DNA from: JARYMI01 sp037444845
GTDB lineage: Bacteria > Acidobacteriota > Aminicenantia > Aminicenantales > UBA8522
Assembly (NCBI GenBank): GCA_037444845.1
Contig: JBBILQ010000062.1
Span: 1 to 15,730, forward strand
DNA length: 15,730 nucleotides
Reading direction: 5' to 3'
A program made the position numbers and the translations under genes. Shown in pieces: positions 5,490 through 13,708 of the stretch (within the stretch, counting starts at the first letter, position 1; every line of letters begins with the position of its first letter). The notes under the pieces were generated by a model that did no database searches, was not told the origin of the DNA, and saw only the letters and a program-made list of their open reading frames with translations.

Positions 5490-5689
5490 TCTTCCTTGGC
5501 CGGAGGCTGAGGCTTTTCAGAGTTGGACCCCGCATCTTTGTCCTTGCCGGTTATGGATTTGCGGAAGTTCTTGATGCCTTCGCCCAGCGATTTCCCGAGC
5601 TCTGGCAGGCGGCGGGCTCCAAAGATGATGACGACGATGAGAAGGATGAGCAGGAGCTCAGTCGGCCCGATCGGTCCGAATAAAAACAT
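5486..5689 (-). CDS. tatA: Twin-arginine translocase subunit TatA
   Basis: This 67-residue protein has the TatA layout: a short periplasmic start with a polar residue (E11), one membrane helix (about 9-24), the invariant F23-G24 hinge, the amphipathic helix ARRLPELGKSLGEGIKNFRK (25-44), and a charged, disordered tail ending KEE. TatA oligomers form the passage for folded proteins exported by TatBC; no tatB or tatC lies in the window. A strong AGGAGG (5700-5695) stands 5 nt before ATG 5689. It is the first gene of the minus-strand operon and is divergent from lepA. Its leader carries an inverted repeat that may control access to the ribosome site. Confidence 0.92.
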   Translation of the reverse strand: MFLFGPIGPTELLLILLIVVIIFGARRLPELGKSLGEGIKNFRKSITGKDKDAGSNSEKPQPPAKEE

Positions 5690-5694
5690 AGAAA

Positions 5695-5729
5695 CCTCCT
5701 TTGAGGAGTTCTCCGCGGGCTCTCCTCAA
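5695..5729 (-). promoter_or_regulatory. Leader hairpin next to the tatA ribosome binding site, possible RNA switch
   Basis: On the tatA mRNA strand, TTGAGGAG (5729-5722) can pair with CTCCTCAA (5708-5701), a perfect 8-bp stem with a 13-nt loop. The CTCCT of the second arm (5708-5704) can instead pair with AGGAG of the Shine-Dalgarno (5700-5696) across a CAA loop. The two pairings exclude each other: one exposes the ribosome site, the other hides it. The complementarity is seen; regulation is inferred. Confidence 0.4.
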
Positions 5730-5812
5730 TCGGCTCGAATGTTATCTATGCGACAGGCAAAAAGTACTTCACTTGGGGCTAAAAGTCAAGGCAGCGGGGC
5801 ATTCCTGCTGTT

Positions 5813-5843
5813 TGACTGAGGGCGGGGTTTCTGCCATCATACT
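5813..5843 (+). promoter_or_regulatory. Promoter of lepA, apparently leaderless
   Basis: TTGACT (5813-5818, 5 of 6) and CATACT (5838-5843, 4 of 6) are 19 nt apart. The -10 box ends 6 nt before the lepA ATG at 5850, so transcription would start at or next to the start codon. No Shine-Dalgarno is present (TTTCCG precedes ATG). The same arrangement precedes the GT-C gene starting at 13701. Confidence 0.5.
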
Positions 5844-5849
5844 TTTCCG

Positions 5850-7640
5850 ATGCAGAGAATCCGGAATTTTTCGATCATCGCCCACATTGACCACGGCAAG
5901 TCCACCCTGGCCGACCGCTTTCTGGAAACGACAGGCGCTCTATCAGCCCGCGAATTGAGGGATCAGGTCCTTGACACAATGGAACTTGAAAGGGAGCGCG
6001 GGATCACGATCAAAGCCCAGACGGCCCGGCTCCGTTACATTCGGCCGTCGGGCGATGAGTTTATCCTCAACTTGATCGACACACCAGGTCATGTCGATTT
6101 CTCTTATGAGGTTTCCCGAAGCCTGGCTGCCTGCGAGGGGGCCCTGCTTGTCATCGACGCTTCCCAGGGAGTGGAGGCGCAGACGCTGGCTAACACCTAC
6201 TTGGCTCTCCAGAATAACCTTGTCTTAGTGCCGGTCATCAACAAGATTGACCTTCCCCAGGCAGACGCCGAGCAGACTCTCACGCAGATGGAGAACATCA
6301 TAGGCTTGCCCCGGGACGAGGCGATCCTGGTTAGCGCCAAAAAGGGCACGAATATCGGCCAGGTGTTAGAGGCCATCGTCAAAAAGATACCATCCCCCCA
6401 GGGAAACCCGCAGGCTCCCTTGAAGGCCCTCCTCTTCGATTCCTGGTTTGATTCTTACCGCGGCGTCATCGTCCTGTTGCGCCTCGTCGATGGAGCTATC
6501 AGGGTAGGGAGTCAGGTCGAGCTCCTGTCCACCGAGGCTGTTTATGAAGTCGAAGAGCTGGGCTACCTTACGCCAAAGCCAGTAAAGGTATCCGGCCTTT
6601 CGGCCGGAGAGGTGGGCTACATGATCGCGGGGATAAAAAAGCTCAGCCACGCCCGCATCGGCGATACGGTGACCGAGCGAAACCGTCGCGCGGCCTCAGC
6701 CCTGGCCGGGTTCCGGGAAGCCAAGCCCATGGTTTTCTGCGGGCTTTATCCGGCGGGCGAAAGCAGCATTGAAGACCTCCGTGAAGCGCTCGAGAAGCTC
6801 CGGCTCAACGATTCCTCCTTCCAGTATGAGCCGGAGAATTCGCCCGCCCTCGGCCTTGGTTTTAGAGCCGGGTTTCTTGGCCTCCTCCATCGGGAGATCA
6901 TCCAGGAGCGCTTAGAGCGGGAGTTCGGGCTCAGCCTCATCAGCACAGCGCCCAGCGTCGGGTTTAGGGTGGTGTTGAAGGGAGGACAGACGCTCGAGAT
7001 CCGCAACCCATCTGAGCTTCCCGGGCCGCACGAGCTGCTGAAGATTGAAGAACCTGTCATCGAGGCGATCATTCTCACGCCTGACCGGTACCTCGGCGCT
7101 GTCCTGAAGCTCATCGAGAACCGCCGCGGCTCGCAGAAAAAGCTCGAGTACATCGGCTCGGAGCGCGTGCTCCTGACTTACCTCCTCCCCCTCAACGAGG
7201 TCGTCTTCGATTTTTACAGCCAGTTGAAGTCGCTTTCCCAGGGATACGCCTCGATGGATTACGAATTCGTCGGCTACAGGGAAGCTCCGCTCGTTAAGCT
7301 GGACATCCTCATCAACCGGGAGCCGGTTGACGCCCTCTCGCTCATCGTCCATCGCGATAAAGCCTATGCTATAGGGAAGTCTTTAGTGGAAAAGCTGCGC
7401 CGGATTATCCCGCGGCAGCAGTTTGAAGTCTCGCTCCAGGCGGCGTTAGGAAAGCGGGTCATCGCCCGTGAAACCATCAAGTCTTTCCGCAAAGATGTCA
7501 TCGCCAAACTTTACGGCGGCGACTACACGCGTAAAATGAAACTGCTGGAGAAGCAGAAGGCGGGGAAGAAAAGAATGAGGGTCATCGGCCGGGTGGAGGT
7601 TCCGCAGGAGGCTTTTCTCGCCCTGCTTCAGATTAACTAA
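5850..7640 (+). CDS. lepA: Elongation factor 4 (LepA), ribosome-associated GTPase
   Basis: This 596-residue protein has the normal length and the full EF-4 layout. Its start, MQRIRNFSIIAHIDHGKST, aligns with other LepA proteins, which fixes ATG 5850. GTPase motifs are G1 AHIDHGKST (11-19), the switch region ERERGITIKAQ (47-57), G3 DTPGHVDF (77-84), G4 NKID (131-134) and G5 SAK (162-164). The C-terminal LepA-specific domain is present, with KLYGGDYTRKMKLLEKQK and a final VEVPQEAFLALL. EF-4 acts on ribosomes during initiation and elongation, especially under stress. It heads a run lepA - mtnA - tsaD with an 11-nt gap to mtnA. Upstream there is a TTGACT/CATACT promoter and no ribosome binding site, suggesting a leaderless mRNA. 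Confidence 0.97.
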   Translation: MQRIRNFSIIAHIDHGKSTLADRFLETTGALSARELRDQVLDTMELERERGITIKAQTARLRYIRPSGDEFILNLIDTPGHVDFSYEVSRSLAACEGALLVIDASQGVEAQTLANTYLALQNNLVLVPVINKIDLPQADAEQTLTQMENIIGLPRDEAILVSAKKGTNIGQVLEAIVKKIPSPQGNPQAPLKALLFDSWFDSYRGVIVLLRLVDGAIRVGSQVELLSTEAVYEVEELGYLTPKPVKVSGLSAGEVGYMIAGIKKLSHARIGDTVTERNRRAASALAGFREAKPMVFCGLYPAGESSIEDLREALEKLRLNDSSFQYEPENSPALGLGFRAGFLGLLHREIIQERLEREFGLSLISTAPSVGFRVVLKGGQTLEIRNPSELPGPHELLKIEEPVIEAIILTPDRYLGAVLKLIENRRGSQKKLEYIGSERVLLTYLLPLNEVVFDFYSQLKSLSQGYASMDYEFVGYREAPLVKLDILINREPVDALSLIVHRDKAYAIGKSLVEKLRRIIPRQQFEVSLQAALGKRVIARETIKSFRKDVIAKLYGGDYTRKMKLLEKQKAGKKRMRVIGRVEVPQEAFLALLQIN

Positions 7641-7651
7641 CGAGGAGCGTC

Positions 7652-8695
7652 ATGTTGCCGACGATCGCCTGGAAAGAAGACAGGGTGGTCATGATCGACC
7701 AGCGCCGGCTGCCGCTCGAAGAAATCTACGTGGAATGCCGGCGCCACGAGGAGGTCGCTGAGGCCATCGAGAAAATGGTCATCCGCGGGGCGCCGGCCAT
7801 CGGAGTCGCAGCCGCTTTTGGCCTTGTTCTCGGCGTTTCGAGCGTCAAGCCGGGAGAAGATGTGGAGAGAAGGTTTGAGGAAGCGGCGGATCGTCTGGCC
7901 AGGACCCGGCCGACGGCCCGAAACCTTTTCTGGGCGTTGGAAAGAATGAGAAAAGTCGTTGATGAAGCGAAGACTCTTCCTCTTGTCGCGCTCAAGAAGA
8001 AGCTGGTCAACGAAGCGCTGGCCGTAGAGAAAGAGGATATCGAAACAAACAGACTGATTGGCCGAAACGGCAGGGAGCTCATCAAGGATGGCGATTCGGT
8101 CCTGACCCACTGCAACGCGGGCGGCCTGGCCACAGCTGGCTACGGGACCGCCATCGGGGTCATCCGTGCAGCCCATGAGGATGGGAAGAAAATCCACGTT
8201 TTTGTTGACGAGACGCGGCCCTTTCTTCAGGGCGCAAGGCTCACAGCCTGGGAGCTCGACCGTCTCGGCATTCCGCTGACGCTCATCACCGACAGCACGG
8301 CTGGCTGGCTGATGAAAAAAGGGGAGATCAACCTGGCTATCACCGGCGCCGACCGAATCGCCCGCAACGGCGACGCAGCTAATAAGATTGGCACGTATTC
8401 CATGGCCATCCTCGCCCGGCAGCACCGCCTTCCTTTTTATGTGGCCGCGCCGCTCAGCACTTTCGATTTTAGCCTGCAGAGCGGGGACGAGATTCCGATC
8501 GAGGAGCGGCCGGCTGAGGAAGTCCGGCAGGCCGGCGGCTGCCCCATCACCCTGCCTCATATCAGGGTGAGGAACCCGGCCTTTGACGTCGTCCCCGGCC
8601 GGCTCATCACCGCCATCGTGAGCGAGCAGGGCATCGCCCGGCCGCCTTACCGGCGCAGCCTGGCCGCCTGGGACGAAAGAGGCAATCGTCCATGA
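7652..8695 (+). CDS. mtnA: S-methyl-5-thioribose-1-phosphate isomerase
   Basis: This 347-residue protein converts methylthioribose-1-phosphate to methylthioribulose-1-phosphate in the methionine salvage pathway. Family motifs are complete: IRGAPAIGVAAAFG (44-57), LTHCNAGGLATAGYGTAIGV (151-170) with the catalytic Cys154, VDETRPFLQGARLTAWEL (185-202), TDSTAGWLM (213-221) and TGADRIARNGDAANKIGTYS (231-250) with catalytic Asp234. The relatives eIF2B-alpha and ribose-1,5-bisphosphate isomerase share the fold, but the Cys and Asp contexts fit MtnA. GAGGAG (7642-7647) lies 4 nt before ATG 7652. The end overlaps the start of tsaD by 4 nt (ATGA). No other salvage gene is nearby, so it depends on genes elsewhere. 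Confidence 0.95.
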   Translation: MLPTIAWKEDRVVMIDQRRLPLEEIYVECRRHEEVAEAIEKMVIRGAPAIGVAAAFGLVLGVSSVKPGEDVERRFEEAADRLARTRPTARNLFWALERMRKVVDEAKTLPLVALKKKLVNEALAVEKEDIETNRLIGRNGRELIKDGDSVLTHCNAGGLATAGYGTAIGVIRAAHEDGKKIHVFVDETRPFLQGARLTAWELDRLGIPLTLITDSTAGWLMKKGEINLAITGADRIARNGDAANKIGTYSMAILARQHRLPFYVAAPLSTFDFSLQSGDEIPIEERPAEEVRQAGGCPITLPHIRVRNPAFDVVPGRLITAIVSEQGIARPPYRRSLAAWDERGNRP

Positions 8696-9711
8696 AGCAT
8701 GTTCTGGGAATCGAGACGTCCTGCGATGAGACGGCGGCTGCTGTCCTGACAAGCGAACGCCGGGTCCTCAGCAGCATTGTCCTATCTCAGGATGAGATCC
8801 ACGCGCCCTACGGCGGGGTCGTGCCTGAGCTTGCTTCCCGGCAGCATCTCACCTCGATCAGCTATATCGTTGGTGAGAGCCTGCGCCGGGCGAACCTAAC
8901 CCTCGACCGTATTGATGCGTATGCGGTTACGCAAGGCCCCGGGCTCATCGGCTCGCTTCTCGTCGGCCTCTCCTTCGCCAAGGCCCTGGCCTTTTATTTT
9001 AATAAGCCGCTTGCCGGGATTGACCATATCGAAGCTCACATGGAAGCGGCCTTCCTCGAGAACCCCAGCCTTCCCCTTCCGGCCGTGGCCCTTGTCGTCT
9101 CGGGCGGGCACACCTCGCTCTTTTTCCTTAAAAAGAGGCTTCAGTACCGTCTTTTAGGCCGGACAAGAGACGACGCTGCCGGCGAATCCCTGGACAAAAT
9201 TGCTAAGTTCCTTGGCCTCGGATATCCAGGCGGGCCTGTGATCGAGAGAATGGCCGTGTCAGGCGACCCGGAGAAATTCTCTTTTGCCCTGCCGAGAATG
9301 AAAGATTCAAGCCTTGACTTCAGCTTTAGCGGGCTCAAGACAGCCGCGCTCAGGCTGATCAGCGAGACGAAAATGTCAGCCAGCCATCCCCAGTTGGCGG
9401 ACTTTCTGGCGGGATTCGAGGAGGCTGTCGTGCGCGCTCTGGTAGATAACCTTAGCCGGGCCGCCGAGAAATTCAACCCGGCCTCACTCATTCTCTGCGG
9501 CGGAGTGGCCAGGAACAAGAGGCTGAGGAAGCGCTTCGAAGGGCTGGCCTGCTCATCCGGGCTTATGGGCTTTGTGCCTTCGCCCGGGTTGTGCACCGAC
9601 AACGCGGCCATGGTGGCCGCCATGGCCATTGAGAAAATGAGGGCAAAGAAAAAGACGGGTCTTTCTCTCGATCTCGACGCCTATCCCCGTTTCAGCCTCC
9701 CCGGTGAGTGA
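8692..9711 (+). CDS. tsaD: tRNA N6-threonylcarbamoyladenosine transferase subunit TsaD
   Basis: TsaD transfers the threonylcarbamoyl group to A37 of tRNAs reading ANN codons, with TsaB, TsaE and TsaC elsewhere. At 339 residues it has the usual length. Motifs seen are LGIETSCDETA (5-15), the metal site H112-x-E-x-H116 in DHIEAH, VSGGHTSL (136-143), RDDAAGE (159-165), GYPGGP (177-182), FSFSGLKTA (210-218), CGGVARNKRLR (269-279) and CTDNAAM with D303. The start at 8692 is fixed by MKHVLGIETSCDE and overlaps the mtnA stop; the nearest ribosome site is a weak GAAAGAGG inside mtnA, so translation is probably coupled. It is followed after 3 nt by an unrelated membrane protein gene. Confidence 0.97.
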   Translation: MKHVLGIETSCDETAAAVLTSERRVLSSIVLSQDEIHAPYGGVVPELASRQHLTSISYIVGESLRRANLTLDRIDAYAVTQGPGLIGSLLVGLSFAKALAFYFNKPLAGIDHIEAHMEAAFLENPSLPLPAVALVVSGGHTSLFFLKKRLQYRLLGRTRDDAAGESLDKIAKFLGLGYPGGPVIERMAVSGDPEKFSFALPRMKDSSLDFSFSGLKTAALRLISETKMSASHPQLADFLAGFEEAVVRALVDNLSRAAEKFNPASLILCGGVARNKRLRKRFEGLACSSGLMGFVPSPGLCTDNAAMVAAMAIEKMRAKKKTGLSLDLDAYPRFSLPGE

Positions 9712-9714
9712 TAG

Positions 9715-11259
9715 GTGATGATGAATGCAATAAAAACGAAGAGTTTTTATCCGTTTAGATACGTCAAACAGATTGTTCTCGGGATAGGAAATCTTTATAA
9801 GAAAAAACAAGCGAGGGGTGTTCTTTTTGTCCTTCTCGTCATTGCAGTCTTTCTAAAAATCAACAATGAGGGTGTTTTCCGGCGATTCTTGACGACTCGA
9901 GAGTTCACTGGAGACGAAAACAAATACATGCGCATTGTCCAATCTCTCGCCGCAGATGGAGACCTTAACCTCTCCAATCTCTGGCTTGAAAAAGGAGAAA
10001 TGAAGGAGGTATGGAAAAAGATACTCTCATCAGAAAGCCGGCGATTTGGCGACTTTTATTTCCTGGCGGTCAATGGCGGAATATATGCTCTCCATATGCC
10101 CGGTGTCGCTTTTCTCCTTCTGCCGGCCTATAAATTTGATTCGATTGTTTATCCCAACGACCCAGAAAACTCTCCGGTCGGCCTTCCTTTTCTTCCCGGG
10201 AAACTCCTTTTTACCTCCGTCTGGCTCGCGGCATTGCTGACATTAAATTTCGCCCTTTTTTTCCGGTTGACCGATCACCTGTTCAGTTCTGCATTCCTGG
10301 CGGTGCTCATCTTCTTTTTTTTGATTGATCATTCTCCCTTCCCCTATTATTCATTCACAGTGTTTCCGGGTTGTTCAGCCGCGTTCTTTTTTTTACTGGG
10401 TTTGAATTGCATCCTTTTCCCATTCCGCAGACGAAACATAAATGACTGTTTGCTCGTTCTCGGGATAGCATTCCTGCCCTGGCTGCATCAGAGGTTTATT
10501 CCCCTCTCCGGAGGGCTCTTTCTGGCCTTTCTCATAAACAAGAGGGGATACGGATCTTCTCGGAAGCGGGTTCTTCTTGTAAGTCTTGCGCTTGTTGTCT
10601 TAAGCTTGCCCTATTTCTATTATTTTTATTCTCTCACCGGGAATCCTTCCCCTTTCAGCACTTCCGAATATTTTGGCAGGATTCACTTTTCCCCCAAGGT
10701 CATTCCCGTCGGTTTTTTTGAGCTGCTTTTCTCGCCGAGTCAAGGCAGCATCTGGAGATACCGCTGGATGATCCTTTCCTTTTTCGGAATGTACTGGGCA
10801 TTTAAAAAAGACAAAAAAGTGACTTTAAGCTTCCTTCTGCCGGCGCTTCTGTATTATTTTGTCTGCTCTGGAAGCACAATTCTGGGAGGAGGCGCCTCTC
10901 CGCCGGGCCGGTTTCTTCTGCCCTTGTTCCCGATTTTTTTGATCTTTGTCGGGTTTGTTTTCCAGGACCTCTTTAAACAGTTCTCTTATTCTAAACTGGC
11001 TTTTTACGTGGTCTTTTTATCTCTTTTTTTCTTCAGCAAGAGAACGCTGTCTTTTCACTTCGCCGACCGGTATGCGAAGCCGCCTTTTTACAACTATATA
11101 TTTACGGAGCCCGTTGATTTTCGCTGGATCATCGAGAGCGCGGCTATTATCTCGGCGATTTTTTTATCTATTTTCCTGGGCGACATGTTTCTTTTTGCCA
11201 GAAAAAGAATCATGGAAAAAAAGAAAAACAGCGCCCAAAGGCCTTCGCCATCAGGATGA
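9715..11259 (+). CDS. Polytopic membrane protein, probable GT-C-type glycosyltransferase
   Basis: This protein of up to 514 residues has about ten membrane segments (first at about 37-49) and no soluble domain. The first external loop contains REFTGDENKYMRIVQSLA then DGDLNLSN (62-87); D67-E68 lies where GT-C enzymes keep the catalytic acidic pair. Further marks are IYALHMPGVAFLLLP (123-137), LPWLHQRF (254-261) and GGASPPGRFLLPL (392-404). All recur in the convergent protein at 11326-13701, so the two are paralogues. GT-C enzymes transfer sugars from polyprenyl-phosphate donors on the outer face of the inner membrane; donor and acceptor are unknown. GTG 9715, ATG 9718 and ATG 9721 are possible starts; AGGTG at 9713-9717 favours an ATG. 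It follows tsaD by 3 nt and is richer in phenylalanine and AT than the genes before it. The enzymatic role is inferred. Confidence 0.65.
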   Translation: MMMNAIKTKSFYPFRYVKQIVLGIGNLYKKKQARGVLFVLLVIAVFLKINNEGVFRRFLTTREFTGDENKYMRIVQSLAADGDLNLSNLWLEKGEMKEVWKKILSSESRRFGDFYFLAVNGGIYALHMPGVAFLLLPAYKFDSIVYPNDPENSPVGLPFLPGKLLFTSVWLAALLTLNFALFFRLTDHLFSSAFLAVLIFFFLIDHSPFPYYSFTVFPGCSAAFFFLLGLNCILFPFRRRNINDCLLVLGIAFLPWLHQRFIPLSGGLFLAFLINKRGYGSSRKRVLLVSLALVVLSLPYFYYFYSLTGNPSPFSTSEYFGRIHFSPKVIPVGFFELLFSPSQGSIWRYRWMILSFFGMYWAFKKDKKVTLSFLLPALLYYFVCSGSTILGGGASPPGRFLLPLFPIFLIFVGFVFQDLFKQFSYSKLAFYVVFLSLFFFSKRTLSFHFADRYAKPPFYNYIFTEPVDFRWIIESAAIISAIFLSIFLGDMFLFARKRIMEKKKNSAQRPSPSG

Positions 11260-11271
11260 GGTCATTTCAGA

Positions 11272-11295
11272 GAATTTGGTTTTTGGTTGCGTTGG
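11272..11295 (+). repeat. Diverged direct repeat, copy 1
   Basis: The 24 bases from GAATTTGGTTTT onward match 15691-15714 at 20 positions; all four differences are T here against C there. It occupies the 66-nt gap between two convergent GT-C genes. There is no terminator-like hairpin in this gap. Confidence 0.5.
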
Positions 11296-11325
11296 CCGAA
11301 CGAGCATTCGAGCACCAATTTTGCC

Positions 11326-13701
11326 TCAGCGGGGGATGACCTGGAAAAGATAGGGGGCGATGAGCATGGATTCTGAGGAATGATGGGTGAGGCTGACGCT
11401 GACCCCATAGAGATAGAGGTTTCTGAAGGGATATGCCGCCGCCGGCTCGATAATCACTTCTTTTGTCTCAAGAGAAGTTTTTCCCTCAAAGAAAGGAAGG
11501 TCGAACAGCGCCAGGCGCACGCTATAATCGCCTTTATCCGACCCGAAGACAAACCGCACTTTGTCCAGCCTGGTCCTGGAGCCGAAGACAAACTTGTATG
11601 TTCTTTCGAAATGAAGGTAGAAATCGCCTTTTTCGCCTGAAACAACCCCTTCTCCTATTGGAAAAAGGTAGAACCCCAACGCTTTCTGGGAAGAATAGCG
11701 GATCGTCTTTGCGGGATGAAGCGGCGGCCGCGGATACAGCACCCAGAAGAAAAAGCTGGCTGTGAGGCCAGCATAGATGAGGGCAGTCGGGAGGGAGCGC
11801 AGCCAGGGTTTTTCTCGGCGGGAGATAGAATAGGCCAGGAAAAAAACAATGATGGCCAGAATCCACACATAATTTGGCCAGTAGCGGGTGTTATCCACTT
11901 TGATGAATGACGGAAGCAGCGGGGGGAGGAAAAAGTGCATGTTGCTGAGATGGACGAACAGGTCGGCCGGCCGGGAGATGTATTCGTGAGTTGTTGGCTG
12001 GTAAAGAAAAGAGGGATGGGAGAGAAGCAGTCCGGCGACAGCGAAGGCAGAAGCGGCGGCGAGACCGAAGAGAAAGGAGAAGATCTTGCTGCGGTTGTGG
12101 ACGAGAAAATAGCCCAAGGCCACGGCCGCCGTCCAGGACAGGGGAGTCAGCACCCTGCCCTGCGGCGAGGCGCCCTGCCGGTGAGTGAAGAAGGCGTAGT
12201 TGAGAAGAAAAGGAAGGCTGATGAGGATAAAACACCAGAAATCCCGCCTTCGCCGGCGGAAGATTTCCACCAGGCCGAGAAAAACAAAAAAGTAGACAGG
12301 AGAATAGAGGAGAAGGCCGTCGCGCTGGTCGAGAAAATAATCCAGGAAAGCGTCGATCCTTGCGCGGAGAGGAATGGCCAGAACCGTCTGCCTGAAAGCC
12401 TCGGCCTGCTCGGGTGACATGACGCCCTCATAAATAGCCAAGGGCGAGATGGTGCCGTAAAGGCTGTAGATGAATAGATAAAAGAGGAGAGTAGAAGCCA
12501 GGGGGAAAGCCAGAAAGGCCAGGCTTTTAAGGTTGGCGCGGTGTCCTTTGATAAGGAAGTAAAGGGAAACAAGCAAGAGCGGCCAGAAGATGAAATTGTA
12601 CTTCAGCCCGAACCAGGGAAAAAGGCCGAGGAGAAAACCGAGGAAGGCAAGATGAGGTGTCGATAGTGCCTGGCGGCTGCTCACTTTTCTGAAGATGTAG
12701 AAGGAGAAGAGGGCGATGGGAACCTCGGGATAAAGATGGCAGGCATAGAAAAAGACGGGTGAGCTGAAAGAATAGAGAGCCCAGAGGCCGAGGGCAACCT
12801 GCTCTTTTTTCCAGAGCTCTTTGGCGTAAAGATAGAGCTGAATACCGAGAAGCGCGGCCCAGGGCGAAAGGCTCGCCTTGAGGATAAAGGTAAGCCAGCG
12901 GCCGGAGAAGAACTGACTCAGCCAGTAGAACGGAAGCATCAGGACGGAAATTCCAGGGAGGTTGATGGGATAAATATAGTCGCTGCCCTTGCGGCCAAAT
13001 CGGCCGTAGACCCCTAACTTTAGGCGGGGATGGTCTTTTTTTGAGTAGAAGGCAAAATAATCCTTTTGCGCGTAGTTGTTAGCCAGGTTGATATCTCCGT
13101 CTTTGAGGAGGCTATGGGAGGTCAGGAGATAAAAGGGTTCGTCTCCGGTGAAGGATATCCCCTGGATGACGAGAAGGCCGGCGGCGGCTTGATAGACGAG
13201 GAACGCGATGAAGAAAAGCAACACGAGCTTCCGGCCAAGAGGATAAGCCTGGAATCTTGCCATTGCGCGGTCAATCCAGGAAGGCTTTTTTCTCTCGAGG
13301 CGGGCATAGCTCCGCAGCTTGGAGAAAACGATGGCGGCGAGGACGAACAGGGCAAGAAGGCGGAGCCTCGTCCTGAGGTCGTCCCGCGTTAAGTAAAAGC
13401 GAAGAAGCCAGGGAGAGAAGAGAAAGAAGGCGAGGGGAAGCGAAGTCAAAAACCCTGCCCAGAGCCGCGAAGCCAGAGAGAGGGAGAACCGCCGGGCTTC
13501 CCAGCGCGCTAGAAAAATCCAGGCTAAAAGAAGGAGAGCGGATGCGCAGGTCCAGAGCAGGAAAAAGACGGAGTCAAACCGGAAGGAGTGGTCAAGGATG
13601 GTGAAGCGGCGGCTCTGGAGACAGAGGCTGAAGAAGAGGGCGACGCCAAAAGAAAGAATAAGGAAGCCAACGACTGCCAGGCGGCTCTGGAGCTTGTTCA
13701 T
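11326..13701 (-). CDS. Large polytopic membrane protein, probable GT-C-type glycosyltransferase
   Basis: This protein of 791 residues (793 if ATG 13707 is used) has many membrane helices and a C-terminal soluble, beta-rich region of about 120 residues (from near KTIRYSSQKALGF), perhaps a sugar-binding domain. Counting from ATG 13707, the first large external loop has ISFTGDEPFYLL (184-195) and LLKDGDINLANN (200-211), then IYPINLPGISVLMLPFYW (245-262), FPWFGLKYNF (363-372) and QGASPQGRVLTPL (511-523). These equal the motifs of the 9715-11259 protein; D189-E190 is the probable catalytic acidic pair. An extra block of about 120 residues with four helices precedes this core and is absent from the paralogue. 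Start 13701 is preferred because a TTGACA/CATACT promoter ends 7 nt before it and there is no Shine-Dalgarno. The gene lies 66 nt downstream of another GT-C gene on the same strand. Confidence 0.7.
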   Translation of the reverse strand: MNKLQSRLAVVGFLILSFGVALFFSLCLQSRRFTILDHSFRFDSVFFLLWTCASALLLLAWIFLARWEARRFSLSLASRLWAGFLTSLPLAFFLFSPWLLRFYLTRDDLRTRLRLLALFVLAAIVFSKLRSYARLERKKPSWIDRAMARFQAYPLGRKLVLLFFIAFLVYQAAAGLLVIQGISFTGDEPFYLLTSHSLLKDGDINLANNYAQKDYFAFYSKKDHPRLKLGVYGRFGRKGSDYIYPINLPGISVLMLPFYWLSQFFSGRWLTFILKASLSPWAALLGIQLYLYAKELWKKEQVALGLWALYSFSSPVFFYACHLYPEVPIALFSFYIFRKVSSRQALSTPHLAFLGFLLGLFPWFGLKYNFIFWPLLLVSLYFLIKGHRANLKSLAFLAFPLASTLLFYLFIYSLYGTISPLAIYEGVMSPEQAEAFRQTVLAIPLRARIDAFLDYFLDQRDGLLLYSPVYFFVFLGLVEIFRRRRRDFWCFILISLPFLLNYAFFTHRQGASPQGRVLTPLSWTAAVALGYFLVHNRSKIFSFLFGLAAASAFAVAGLLLSHPSFLYQPTTHEYISRPADLFVHLSNMHFFLPPLLPSFIKVDNTRYWPNYVWILAIIVFFLAYSISRREKPWLRSLPTALIYAGLTASFFFWVLYPRPPLHPAKTIRYSSQKALGFYLFPIGEGVVSGEKGDFYLHFERTYKFVFGSRTRLDKVRFVFGSDKGDYSVRLALFDLPFFEGKTSLETKEVIIEPAAAYPFRNLYLYGVSVSLTHHSSESMLIAPYLFQVIPR

Positions 13702-13708
13702 TGCCATG

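Noticed and set aside
5762..5790. Minus-strand TTGACT (5790-5785) with TACTTT (5767-5762) as tatA promoter
   Set aside because: The -10 matches only 3 of 6; the true tatA promoter could not be assigned with confidence.
7637..8752. 371-codon minus-strand frame opposite mtnA
   Set aside because: Mirror frame of a strongly supported enzyme gene; no coherent domain and no ribosome site.
11935..12417. 160-codon plus-strand frame opposite the large GT-C gene
   Set aside because: Charged, low-complexity product of the kind produced opposite hydrophobic membrane-protein codons.
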